Shown: positions 9,622 through 19,298 of the stretch, one piece after another
How the letters are laid out: each line of letters opens with the position of its first letter
Position numbering within the stretch: the stretch's first letter is position 1
Assembly (NCBI GenBank): GCA_963838495.1
Contig: CAWIRC010000001.1
Coordinates: forward strand, 310,001-374,000
Source of the DNA: JBEKIK01 sp963838495
GTDB taxonomy: Bacteria; Planctomycetota; Planctomycetia; Pirellulales; Thermoguttaceae
Length of the DNA: 64,000 nt
Direction of reading: 5' to 3'
Notes under the pieces: model-generated
Told to the model about the DNA's origin: nothing
Seen by the model: only the letters and a program-made list of their open reading frames with translations
Databases searched by the model: none
Position numbers and translations under genes: made by a program

Positions 9622-10377
9622 TTACGCTTCGCCGATTTTCGCCATCACTTCGTCGGGGATGTTGAAATTCGAGCACACGTTTTGCACGTCGTCGTGGTCG
9701 TCGAGGCGCTCCATGAGTTTGAGGACCTTTTGGGCGGTTTCCGGGTCGGTGACATCGACCATGGTTTTGGAGATGCGGGTGATTTGGCTGGCTTCGGGCG
9801 TAATGCCGGCGTCGGCCAGCGCCTTTGATACGTTTTGATAAACGGCCGGATCGCAGATGATCTCGAATTTGCCGGAGTCGCGCTTGACGTCGTCGGCGCC
9901 AGCCTCCAGGGCGATTTCCATGAGTTTTTCCTCGTCGGTAGTTTCGGCGGGGATGAGAAAGAGGCCCTTGTTTTCGAACATCCAGGCCACGCAGCCGGCC
10001 CCGCCTAGTTTGCCGTTGCAAAGCTCGAAGACCTTGCGGATTTCCGGTGCGGTGCGGTTGCGGTTGTCGGTCAGCACTTCGCAAAGGATGGCCACGCCGC
10101 CTGCGCCGTAACCTTCGTAGGTCACCTCTTCGAGAACCGTGCCTTCCAGTTCGCCGGTGCCGCGTTTGATCGCCCGCTGGATGTTTTCCTTTGGCAGGCT
10201 GACGGCCTTGGCGTCGTCGATGGCGTATCGCAGGCGGAGATTGGCATTCGGATCGCCGCCGCCCATCTTGGCCGCCACGATGATGGCCTTGGCCAGCTTG
10301 CTCCATAATTTACCGCGTTTGGCGTCGACCAGCGCCTTTTTGTGTTTGATACCGGCCCAATGTGAATGGCCTGACAT
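9622..10377 (-). CDS. yebC: YebC/PmpR family protein
   Basis: A full-length 251-residue member (family about 240-250) beginning MSGHSHWAGIKHKKALVDAKRGK. It contains the family landmarks YEGYGAGGVAILCEVLTDNRNRT and a central GAGCVAWMFENKG. The family has been described both as DNA-binding regulators and, for YebC and mitochondrial TACO1, as helpers of translation through difficult peptide stretches. It acts in the cytoplasm. It lies 144 bp downstream of the TPR gene on the same strand, with REP-like palindromes on both sides, so it may be its own unit. Confidence 0.92.
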   Translation of the reverse strand: MSGHSHWAGIKHKKALVDAKRGKLWSKLAKAIIVAAKMGGGDPNANLRLRYAIDDAKAVSLPKENIQRAIKRGTGELEGTVLEEVTYEGYGAGGVAILCEVLTDNRNRTAPEIRKVFELCNGKLGGAGCVAWMFENKGLFLIPAETTDEEKLMEIALEAGADDVKRDSGKFEIICDPAVYQNVSKALADAGITPEASQITRISKTMVDVTDPETAQKVLKLMERLDDHDDVQNVCSNFNIPDEVMAKIGEA

Positions 10378-10469
10378 AAGCGAAACTCCCGTGTATGAGC
10401 AAATTGAAAAAAATATTTAATCGATAAAAACGCTCCCGGAGCAAGCTCCGGGGCTAAACGATCTGTGTT

Positions 10470-10494
10470 GGGGCGGCAGTTAAACTGCCGCCCC
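10470..10494. repeat. GGGGCGGCAG-TTAA-CTGCCGCCCC palindrome
   Basis: A near-perfect 10-12 bp stem with a TTAA loop in the yebC/TPR intergenic gap, preceded by a second small hairpin (CCGGAGCAAGCTCCGG region). Related palindromes occur at 42449-42504 and inside the element at 50507-50618. It may act as a bidirectional terminator, though no long T-run follows. Confidence 0.65.
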
Positions 10495-10521
10495 AGCCTT
10501 GAAGGTTAACCTGCTTCTATA

Positions 10522-12660
10522 TCATATTTTATTTTGTTTGATTTCTTTGTCTATATTGCGGATTTTAGCCTCGGACTGTTGTGCTTTTTCCTTGTTTTTA
10601 TCCTTGCGGAGCAATTCGGCGGCTTTTAGCCAGGCGTCACGGGCTTTTTGGGGCTGTTGGAACTTCTGATAGGCGTCGCCAAGGTGGTCGAGTATCTCGC
10701 CGTCGGGCTGCAATTCGGAGGCCTTTTGCAATTCGGCGATGGCCTGGTCCCAGCGCCCCAGCCGGTACAAGGCCCAGCCCAGACTGTCGCGATATGCCCC
10801 GTTGTCCGGTTCGGCATCGACCGCCTTGCGGATCATTTTGAGCGCTTGCGTCAGGCGTCGGTTTTCATCGGCCCAAAGATAACCCAGATCGTTCATCGCG
10901 CCTACGTCGTCGGGAAACTCGTCGAGCACCTGCTGGAGCCACTCGACTGCCTCGGGAATCTTCTTTTGCAGGACGCAAATATTCGAGAGTTCCATGCGGA
11001 CTTCTTTTAGCGACTCGCGATTGTCATCATTCTCGTAGTCGCCGTCGAAATCCTTGAGGATTTTAAGGTACTCCGCAATCGCTTCATCGTATCGCTTGTC
11101 ACGAAAGTAAATCCAGGCGATCCGGCTGCGGAACTTGGCCGCGTTTTTTTTCAGCTCCGCGGCCTTTCGCGCGGCGGCCAGGGCGTCGTCGGCGCGGTCT
11201 TGCATGGCTAAAGCCCCGGCCAGGTGATAATAAGAATCGGCGGCTTTGTCGGGCCGGGCGGTTGCGGCCTGTTGGAAAAATTCTCCCGCGGTTTCCCATT
11301 GCCTGGCGTCCAGCGCCAAAAATCCTAGGGCAAAACACTTGCCGAATGACGGCTTTTCCGGCGCCTCTTTGAGTTGCTTCCGGGCGGCGTCGATCAGGTC
11401 TTGCATTGCTTTGGGGTCTTTTGAAAGCGATATGGTTTCGGTCCCCAGGGAATTGAGATCGCCGGTTTTTTCCACTATCTCGCCCAGAATTGAAAGCATC
11501 GAGTCGTACTGCTTGGTTTTACGGTATATTTCCAGGAGACTTATATATCCGTCGGGGGTGGGATCTTTATCGAGCAGTTCGACATACAACGGTTGAGCCT
11601 TTTCGATCATGTCCGCCGCAAGATATTTGTCGGCCAGGAAATAGCCAAGCGAAGCGTTTTGGGGATTGTTTTCGCGGAGTTTTTCCAAACGTACGATCAA
11701 TTCATCTTTTTTGCCCTGCGCCGCAAGCAGGTCTTCCAATAATTCGTAGGGTTTCATGCCCGCGTTTGCAAGATGCTTGGACAATGACTCGTCCAAGGCG
11801 TCCAAGGCTTCGGCGGGCTTGCCGCTTTTGGCCAGCACCTGGGCCAGATGGAATTTCTGAAGATCCGGATTGGGTTCGTTTTGTTGGGATTTTTCGTAGG
11901 TCACCCGGGCTTCTTCGATGCGTCCCGCTTGCAAAAAGCAATCGCCGAAAAAAGCATAGGTCGATTCCTTATCGTCCAAAAGAACTTTTTGCATTTCTTC
12001 GGAGAGCGCGTATTTATCGGGATGATCGAAGGCATCGACGACCGTTGCGAAACAATCGGCGGCTTCCTTGAATTTGCCCGTCAACGCCAGCAATCGGCCG
12101 GTTTCCATGCGTAGAATGACGTCATCGGAGGTATTCGGCTCGCCCCCGGCTCGTAGCGACATGGCCCGCTGGAAAAGTTTAAGGGCCCCCGCCCAATCGG
12201 CTTCTTCCTCCAGCCGGACTCCCAAACGGCGGAGTAGTATGGGATCCAGATCCTTTTCCAGGTCCACCGACTTCAGCGCATAACGAACAGCCATGCCTTC
12301 GCGTTTTAAATAAATCGCCAGGGATATGATCGCGCGTGCGATTTGCGCCGATTCCGGGTCGCAGCGAAACGCCCGCTGATACAATCGCAGCGCCTCGGCG
12401 TACTGTTGGCGAAGTTCCGCCGCTCGGCCGGCGGAGAACAAGGCCAGGGCTTCAACCTTGTCGCGGCGGACTTCGTCCTGATTGTGGTTGCCGGAAACGG
12501 ACTGGGGAGCGTCGTCAAGGATCAGCGGGCCGGGGCGATTGTCTTTCTCTTCCGCGGTCTTATCGTTTAGCGATTGCACTGCCCGGGCCTGCGGAGCCAC
12601 GGCCGCTGTGAAAGCAAGACATAATCCCATCGATAATAACCGGAACCGGCGGGCGGGCAT
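10522..12660 (-). CDS. Secreted tetratricopeptide-repeat protein
   Basis: A 712-residue protein with an N-terminal signal peptide (MPARRFRLLSMGLCLAFTAA then APQARA). About a dozen degenerate TPR units follow from residue 60 to the end; the clearest are ALFSAGRAAELRQQYAEAL, DSYYHLAGALAMQDRADDAL and GAYRDSLGWALYRLGRWDQA. TPR arrays are protein-binding scaffolds. The partner is unknown; a periplasmic or envelope location is inferred from the signal peptide. The gene lies 21 bp after the HhH gene and is likely co-transcribed with it and the upstream nusA-infB-rbfA genes. Confidence 0.82.
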   Translation of the reverse strand: MPARRFRLLSMGLCLAFTAAVAPQARAVQSLNDKTAEEKDNRPGPLILDDAPQSVSGNHNQDEVRRDKVEALALFSAGRAAELRQQYAEALRLYQRAFRCDPESAQIARAIISLAIYLKREGMAVRYALKSVDLEKDLDPILLRRLGVRLEEEADWAGALKLFQRAMSLRAGGEPNTSDDVILRMETGRLLALTGKFKEAADCFATVVDAFDHPDKYALSEEMQKVLLDDKESTYAFFGDCFLQAGRIEEARVTYEKSQQNEPNPDLQKFHLAQVLAKSGKPAEALDALDESLSKHLANAGMKPYELLEDLLAAQGKKDELIVRLEKLRENNPQNASLGYFLADKYLAADMIEKAQPLYVELLDKDPTPDGYISLLEIYRKTKQYDSMLSILGEIVEKTGDLNSLGTETISLSKDPKAMQDLIDAARKQLKEAPEKPSFGKCFALGFLALDARQWETAGEFFQQAATARPDKAADSYYHLAGALAMQDRADDALAAARKAAELKKNAAKFRSRIAWIYFRDKRYDEAIAEYLKILKDFDGDYENDDNRESLKEVRMELSNICVLQKKIPEAVEWLQQVLDEFPDDVGAMNDLGYLWADENRRLTQALKMIRKAVDAEPDNGAYRDSLGWALYRLGRWDQAIAELQKASELQPDGEILDHLGDAYQKFQQPQKARDAWLKAAELLRKDKNKEKAQQSEAKIRNIDKEIKQNKI

Positions 12661-12681
12661 TGGGCGATCTCCCCATGTTCT

Positions 12682-13653
12682 TTATCGCGGTTTGCGCTTG
12701 GAAAGTCCTTCGGAGATGGATTTCTTTTTCGGCAAAGCGGAGTCGCGAGTCGGGAGTTTTTCCACTGGTTCCGCGGGGGGTTCAGGAGCGGGAACGGATT
12801 TCCGTTTGCTTTTTTTGGGGGCGGGTTCTGGCGATTCGGTTGGAGCGGGGGGAGTTTTCTCGCGCCCCGGCCTTTTCGGCGCCTTGGCCGGCCTTGGCGG
12901 TGGAAGTCTTGCCGCCGGGGGCCGCTCGGCGACGGATTGTTCCGCGGCTTTCTTCCGCAATTGGGGTTCAATGCGCCGCTTGGGCAGCCGGTTTTGCAGA
13001 TCCGGATTAACTTCCAAAAGTATGCCGCGAATCGCCGGCGCGTATGGATTGGCCGAAAAATCGGCCCCGAATTGATGCAAAAGCGATCCGAACTCCACCC
13101 CCTTGGACTTGGCGATTGCCCGTTCCAAACCCGGCACTTGGCCGGCCGCGGCGTCCTTTTCCGTCACCAGATCGAGCAGGCGGAGCACGTTCATGGTGCC
13201 GGTATCGATGGGAATAGAATGGCCGCTTAGTGCCGCTTGCACCACATAAGCCACTGAAAACCGGCTGGTGCCGTCCAGCCCTTCCAGCCACTTGATGGTG
13301 GGGCCAAGGTTCTTTTTTCGCTTGTCTTCCAGGTCGAAGTTGAACTGGGCCTCGAATATGGCGTGCAGCACGCGCTTGATGCGATTTGCCGCCAGGCGCG
13401 GATCGGGCAGGCAGGCCATTACCTCAGAGAGTTCCGAGATGGAAGTCACCCGGACTTCGTTCCAATCGAAAAACGTGTGCACCAAGGCGGCAAAGGCCTC
13501 TTCGGCGGCCTCGTAGCGGGCGTCTTCCAGGCAACAGGCGAAGATCAAATGCTCCGCCACCGTCCGGCCTGGATTGGCCGTGGCGGGCTTGTAATGCTTC
13601 TTGAGGATTTTAAAAACTTTTGCGAATTGTGAGGTGCGAGTGACTGCTGCCAT
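12682..13653 (-). CDS. Endonuclease III-like (HhH-GPD fold) protein lacking the Fe-S cysteines
   Basis: A 323-residue protein; ATG 13653 is preferred (MAAVTRTSQFAKVF). Residues about 30-215 follow the HhH-GPD fold of DNA glycosylases: NPGRTVAEHLIFACCLED, then WLEGLDGTSRFSVAYVV in the helix-hairpin-helix position and HSIPIDTGTMNVLRL in the place of the VDTH motif. The Asp is kept, but the catalytic Lys position of endonuclease III reads Phe and the C-terminal four-Cys cluster is missing. Residues 230-323 are a Pro/Lys/Ala-rich disordered tail. A DNA-binding or monofunctional glycosylase role is possible but not shown. Confidence 0.65.
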   Translation of the reverse strand: MAAVTRTSQFAKVFKILKKHYKPATANPGRTVAEHLIFACCLEDARYEAAEEAFAALVHTFFDWNEVRVTSISELSEVMACLPDPRLAANRIKRVLHAIFEAQFNFDLEDKRKKNLGPTIKWLEGLDGTSRFSVAYVVQAALSGHSIPIDTGTMNVLRLLDLVTEKDAAAGQVPGLERAIAKSKGVEFGSLLHQFGADFSANPYAPAIRGILLEVNPDLQNRLPKRRIEPQLRKKAAEQSVAERPPAARLPPPRPAKAPKRPGREKTPPAPTESPEPAPKKSKRKSVPAPEPPAEPVEKLPTRDSALPKKKSISEGLSKRKPR

Positions 13654-13761
13654 AAAAAATCCTCCCGGCACAAGCGCCGGGCTTTCGATTATCGGTAAAA
13701 AATGTCGTACATAATTAAATCCATCAAACTTCGGGAGCGGGCTGCCGGGCTGAATTTGAAA

Positions 13762-14163
13762 TCACTCCTCGTTTTCCATCTCGGTTTCATCGCCCGCATC
13801 GGCCGCCTGTTTCTCTGCGTTCGGGGGGAGCACCTGGCGGAGGATTTGAGCGATTTCTATGGAGCGTTTTACGCCCTGATCGAGTATAAAGTTCAGGCGT
13901 GGAGTATAGCGCATTTCCACCCGCCGGGCGATTTTGGACTGCAAGAAACCGGCCGCGCTTTGCAGTCCCCGCAAGCTCAATTCCTGCCGTTTTTCATCGC
14001 CCATCACCGAAACGTGCACTTTGGCGTGCCGCAGGTCGGAGGAAACCTCCACGTACGTCACCGTGACGTCCTTGACGCGGGGGTCCTTCAATTCGGCGAG
14101 GATCGCCATGCTGACCACTTCGCGGATGGCTTCGGCAACTTTTTGGGCGCGTCGCGATGTCAT
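13762..14163 (-). CDS. rbfA: Ribosome-binding factor A
   Basis: RbfA binds the 30S subunit and helps 16S rRNA 5'-end maturation. The 133-residue product starts MTSRRAQKVAEAIREVVSMA and contains DPRVKDVTVTYVEVSSDLRHAKVHVSV and RYTPRLNFILDQGVKRSIEI, the standard RbfA order, with an acidic C-terminal tail. ATG 14163 lies 2 bp after the infB stop, indicating translational coupling. The order nusA-infB-rbfA is the conserved bacterial one. Confidence 0.93.
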   Translation of the reverse strand: MTSRRAQKVAEAIREVVSMAILAELKDPRVKDVTVTYVEVSSDLRHAKVHVSVMGDEKRQELSLRGLQSAAGFLQSKIARRVEMRYTPRLNFILDQGVKRSIEIAQILRQVLPPNAEKQAADAGDETEMENEE

Positions 14164-14165
14164 GG

Positions 14166-16999
14166 TTACAGCGTTCTCGCAATCTCTTCGATCTTGTAGG
14201 CTTCGAGCACATCGCCTTCCTTGACGTCGTTGAACCCGCCCAGTTTTATGCCGCATTCAAAGCCCTCGCGGACTTCGCGGGCGTCGTCTTTTTCCCGGCG
14301 CAGCGATTCGACGGGATAATCGCCGATCACGCGGCTTTCGCGGATGACGCGGATCCTGGCGTCGCGCTGGACGATTCCGGCCAGTACACGGCACCCGGCG
14401 ATGGCGCCCAAGCGGCTGACGTGAAAGACCCGCTGCACCAAAGCCCGTCCCAACTCCTTTTCCTGCCGTTCGGGTTTGAGCATGCCTTGCAAGGCGGCTT
14501 TGAGGTCGTCGGTTACCTGATAGATGATGTCGTAGCGGCGGATTTGCACGCCCAGTTTTTCGGCCAGGATGCGGGCTTTTTCGTCCGGCACCACCGTAAA
14601 ACCGATGATCACGGCGTCGGAGGCGTGGGCCAGGTGCACGTCGGCCTCGGTTATTCCGCCCACGGTGGTCTGGAGGATTTTGATTTGCACTTCCGGATGT
14701 TCGAGCTTGGTCAATTCCTTGCGGATGGCCTCGATCGATCCTCGGACGTCGGCCCTTAAAATGATGTTCAGCGTTTGCACATTGCTTTCCTGCCCCAGCC
14801 GTTCATAAAGGGTTTCCAGGGTCACGTGCGGCAGGCCGCCGCTTAGTTCGCGGCGACGGGCTTCGGCCACGCGTTTTTCCGCAAGCTCCCGGGCTTGGGT
14901 GATGTCTTTTAGCACGTAAAAGCGATCACCTGCGCCGGGGGGTACGTTCAGGCCCGTAATATTCACCGGCGTGGACGGGCCGGCTTCGGCCAGGCGTTTG
15001 TTGAGATCGAGCGTATCGTACAAGGCCTTTACTCGCCCGAAAGTGGGCCCGCAGACGATCACATCGCCCGGGCGGAGCGTGCCGTCGCGAACCAGGAGCT
15101 TGGCAATAACGCCCCGGCCTTCGTGCAGTTCGGTTTCCAGGCAGGTGCCCCTGGCCGGCCGGTCGGGATTGGCCTTGTACTCGTGCAATTCGGCCACGGT
15201 GAGCAACGTTTCCAGGAGCTGGTCGATGCCCTCGCCGGTAGTCGCGCTGGTTTTGACGACTTCGGTCTCGCCGCCCCATTCGCTGGGCAGCAAGTTATTG
15301 GCCGCCAACTGTTCGTAAACGCGCTGTGGATTTGCGCTGTACAAGTCGATCTTGTTGAGCGCCACCACGATGGGGACCTCGGCCGCGCGGGCGTGGCTGA
15401 TGGCTTCCTCGGTCTGGGGCATGACTCCGTCGTCCGCCGCCACTACGAGGACGGCGATGTCGGTGACATTGGCGCCGCGGCGCGCATTTCGGTAAAGGCC
15501 TCGTGTCCCGGCGTATCGACGAAGGCGATTGCCCGGCCGTCCTTCTCCACTTTATAAGCCCGAATGTGCTGGGTTATGCCGCCCTTTTCTTTCGACACCA
15601 CGTCGATGCCGATGATGCGGTCCAAAAGGGAGGTTTTGCCGTGGTCAACGTGCCCGAGGAAGGTGACAATCGGCGGCCTGGGTTGCAATGCTTCCGGTTC
15701 GTCTTCGGCTTCCAGTTCGGGAATCAGTTGCTGCTCAAGATCGACCTGTTCTTCGAACTTCACGTCTACGCCCAGTTCCACGGCCAAAAGTTCGGCCAAT
15801 TCCAAATCAAGGCTGGCGGCGATGTTGGTCACCGTGCCCATGTCCAAGAGCTTGCCTAAGATGGTTCGCGCGGGCACGCCGATGGCTTCGGAAAAAGTGC
15901 GCACCGTGCAAGGCATTTCCAGGACCACGCTTTCCTTGCGCGGAGCGGCGGTATTTGTCCCGGTGCGCTTGATGTGTGTTTTTCTCCTGGTGATCGCGGG
16001 GGTGACGATTTCTTCCTCTTCGTCATCGCGGTGGCGGCGGGCGGTAGCCGATTTTTTCCGCTTTAACTGCCGGGCCTCGCGCCCGCCCAGCGTGAGCGGA
16101 CCTTCTTCTTCCGGCTCGGCAATTTCCTTGAGCGCTGCTCGGCGGCGCTCCCGGGCCGGGGGGAGCAATTCGATGGGCGGAATACTCAAGTCCGGTGGAA
16201 GTTGATTCAGTATCGTGTCCCGCCGAGCGGAGGCCTTGCGCTTTTGTTCGGCTTTGCGCAGGTGCTCGGAAAGCGGTTTCCCACCCGCTTTGCCGGCGCG
16301 AATCGCGTCCTTGGGAAGCCTGAAGTCGGGTTTTTGCGGGGCAGGCTCTTTGGGCTTGGCTTTGCCGCGAGTTTTGGCAGCCGGCAGGGGCGCCAACTTT
16401 ATGCCGCGGGCCGGGCGATCGCGATCTTTATCGCGCTGCGGCTTTTCTTTCTCGATTTCAGGCGCCTCGGCGGGGCGGGCAGGAACTTCGGCCGGACGAG
16501 TAAGGTCGGGCTCTTTTATTTCCTCGGGTAAGCGGAATTCCTGAGGTTTTTTCAATCCTTCTTCAGGCGTGGCTTGAGCCGGCTTTTTCTCCGGTTTTTT
16601 TACTTTCGCGGTCTTGTCCTCGGGCTGTGGCCTCTCGGCCGGCGCCGCCTGGACCGGCTTTTCCTCGGGTGGTTTTTCCGGGGGCTTTTTTTTCAGCACC
16701 GGAGGCTTGTCGATCTTGGGGGGCAGTACCGGGATTTTTCCGGCGTGAGTTCCGGTTGGAGCGATGTAGTCTTCCCGGCGCAAAACCGAGGGCTCAGCCG
16801 CTTCTCTGGAGGTTATCGTGCCCGACACGCCCCGCGTCTTGCCGCTGCTCATGTATGCCTTTAGCTTGGCCGCTTCCTCGTCGGTGAGGCTGGCCAGCGC
16901 AGAACCCTTTCCTGTGATCCCCGCCTTGGTGCAAATATCGACCAGGATCTTGTTGTCGATTTTCAATTCTTTGGCTAAGGCGTAAATGCGGATTGGCAA
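14166..16999 (-). CDS. infB: Translation initiation factor IF-2 (one apparent frameshift)
   Basis: IF-2 is the GTPase that brings initiator tRNA to the ribosome. The N-terminus (MPIRIYALAKELKIDNKIL) is the IF2_N domain. A long Pro/Lys/Glu-rich linker follows to about residue 360, then a second IF2_N-like segment (TVRTFSEAIGVPARTIL) and the G domain (GHVDHGKTSLLDR, DTPGHEAFTEMRA). The frame breaks there at 15471-15485. Adding one base (GCGCGCCCGCGG for GCGCGCCGCGG on the coding strand) restores RGANVTDIAVLVVAADDG and runs on through LNKIDL and domains II-IV to 14166. The total of about 944 residues is normal for a long-linker IF-2. Because the gene is essential, sequencing error is the likely cause. 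Confidence 0.93.
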
Positions 17000-17123
17000 G
17001 GAGCAACTCCTGCAATAGTGCGGCGTCGGTGTTAAAGGTAACTAAGCCCATGGGACGTAACCCGTGGGCATGATCGATTTTTTATTAAAAAAACGCAACA
17101 TGTGTTTTCTTTGTCATCGGCGA

Positions 17124-18430
17124 TTAGGCGTTTTCCCCTTCTTGCGGCGGTTTATCGGCCGGTTCGGCCGCATTTTCCACCACTTGATCTATCAAATACG
17201 AAGGCAGGCCTTCATCCACGTTTTCGGCCGCTGCCAGGCGTTCCTGTTCGCGTTGTTTGCGCCGCTGTTCGGCGGCGGCGGCCTCGGCTTCGGCGGCTTT
17301 GGCCTCGGCCTGCTGGATGATTTTATCGACGTGCTCCTGGGCCATAGCGCCCATTTCCATCAACGCATCCGGCTCGATTATCGAGAGATCGTCGTAAGAC
17401 AGGAATCCTTCGCCCACCAGTTTTTCGGCCAGATCGGGCTCAACGCCCTCCAGCGAGGAGAAGCCTTTCACGGCCTGTTCGATCTGTTCGTCGAGTTCTT
17501 CGCGGGTCATGATTTCGATGTCCCAGCCGCAGAGCTTGCTGGCCAGGCGCACGTTTTGTCCGCGGCGCCCGATGGCCAGAGAAAGCTGGTCTTCCTCGAC
17601 CAGCACGATCGCCCGGCCCAACATCTGGCAGAGGATGACTTCCTCCACCTCGGCCGGCTGCAGGGCGTTGGGGATGAGCACCTGCATATCGTCGCTCCAG
17701 CGGACGATGTCGATGCGTTCGCCCGCCAGTTCGTCAACGATGTTCTTAATGCGGTTTCCGCGCACCCCCACACAAGCACCACACAATCCACGCGCTGATC
17801 GGTGCTGCTGACCGCGACCTTGGTGCGGTAACCGGGTTCTCGGGCAATGGCGCAGGATTTCGATCACGCCTTCGGAGATTTCGGGAATTTCCTGCTCGAA
17901 GAGCCGCTGCACCAGATGTGGCTTGGTGCGGCTGAGGATCACTTTTACCCGGCTCCCTTGCTTGCGTACTTCGTAGACAGTCGCACGGACCCGTTCGTTG
18001 GGATGGTGTGTTTCGCCCGGGATTTGCTCGCCGCGGGGAAGAATTGCCTCGACGTTGGCCAGGGTCACGGTGGCCGCGCCCCTTCGTAGCGCTGAATTAC
18101 GCCGGTAACGAGTTGGCCTTTGAGTTCTTCATATTCGTCGAACAATTGATCGCGTTCGGCCTCGCGGATCTTTTGAATCATAACCTGCTTGGCGGTTTGG
18201 GCCCCGATGCGTTCGGCCATTTGCGTGGGATCCAAGGGCACGCCGTTATGGGTGCCGTGGATTGCCCCGTTGCTGCGATCAATTTCGACGACGATGTCCT
18301 CCATTTCTCCGTAGTGCTTCTTGGCAGCGGAGACCAGGGCCGCCTCGATGCCCGCGAAGACTATCTCTTTGTCGATATTTTTATCGCGGTGAATCGCATC
18401 GACTATACGCAGGATTTCGTTCGCATCCAT
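17124..18430 (-). CDS. nusA: Transcription termination/antitermination protein NusA (three apparent single-base indels)
   Basis: NusA binds RNA polymerase and nascent RNA and controls pausing, termination and antitermination. The start MDANEILRIVDAIHRDKNI is the N-terminal domain. The frame is lost at about 18079-18082 (one base missing in a C-run). It resumes as VTLANVEAILPRGEQIPGE (S1 domain), is scrambled between about 17850 (one extra base) and 17778 (one missing), and resumes as GACVGVRGNRIKNIVDELAGE (KH domains; IGRRGQNVRLASKL). The C-terminal part has an HhH-like stretch and an Ala/Glu-rich coiled tail. About 435 residues. The infB start lies 124 bp downstream. No rimP is found upstream, where it often sits. 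Confidence 0.93.
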
Positions 18431-19298
18431 CGATAATCACTTTCCCGGGTCTTCTAATGATCGCGCGGCGTTTGAACTGCCGCCCCATCATAATTCATCA
18501 AATTTAGGCAATACTGTCCAATCCTTCTCGACCGGTCCGACGGCCAAGACGCTGCAAAATCTTATGTGGGCTCAACTTAGTGGTTTTTAGTAATCTGGTA
18601 AGCATACCGGCCAAATAAAGGGGTGTCAAGGCGGCTGAACGCCCTCACAGGCCCATATGCCCTGTAGAAATCATATCCGGCTGGCAAATCCGGATATAGA
18701 TTTGTCTAATTCGTAGTAAAGACCAGCATCAAACAACCCATTGGAGTGATATTTATCAAAGCCTAGCAAATTTCGATCAAACATACTTAAGCCTCCGTAT
18801 TGTAGTTCGTCAAACAACAATCAGGCGGCTGCAAACTCATTGGAAAAGTTTAGATAAGGTTCCTGGCGAGCTTAAGACATTGCCGGCCCCGGATTACCCT
18901 TTTGTTCCCGTATTCCATCGCCGAAAAACAACAAAAAAACGTTTCTTCAGTGGGACGGCAAGATAAATCCAGGTCTTCCGGCGGTCGGTTGAGTGTATCG
19001 CAAATTATGGAATACAATGTGTCTTTATTCTCGACTCTTTGCCGGCCAATCCTGAAATCATGAAAAAAGGCCGGACTGAAACTTACGGACTATGATGATT
19101 TCATAAATGTTATCGCAGATAGATGGAATGATGCCATGGAAGCAAACCTCCAATTCGCGATTTTTGCGGGAAAAAGGATTTTTTTGTATCGGTTGCCTCG
19201 CTGCTGTGGCTTGTCACGGCACGGGTTAGCACTATACAATCAGGCCGAATATGTTAGATTGTCCACATGCATTAATATAAATTGTCAGGAGTTATGAA
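18431..19298. other. 868-bp region without a recognisable gene
   Basis: This divergent gap lies between nusA (leftward) and the GH2 gene (rightward) and probably holds both promoters. I see a near-palindrome around CATATG (ACAGGCCCATATGCCCTGT, about 18650) and an 8-bp inverted repeat ATATCCGG / CCGGATAT at 18673-18697. No open frame with convincing coding character is present. Confidence 0.5.

Noticed and set aside
15471..15485. Programmed ribosomal frameshift in infB
   Set aside because: There is no slippery heptamer with a stimulatory structure that would be shared with the other breaks, and many unrelated genes show the same kind of one-base loss.
14157..15557. Plus-strand frames opposite infB
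   Set aside because: Shadows of infB; the infB protein motifs are clear on the minus strand.
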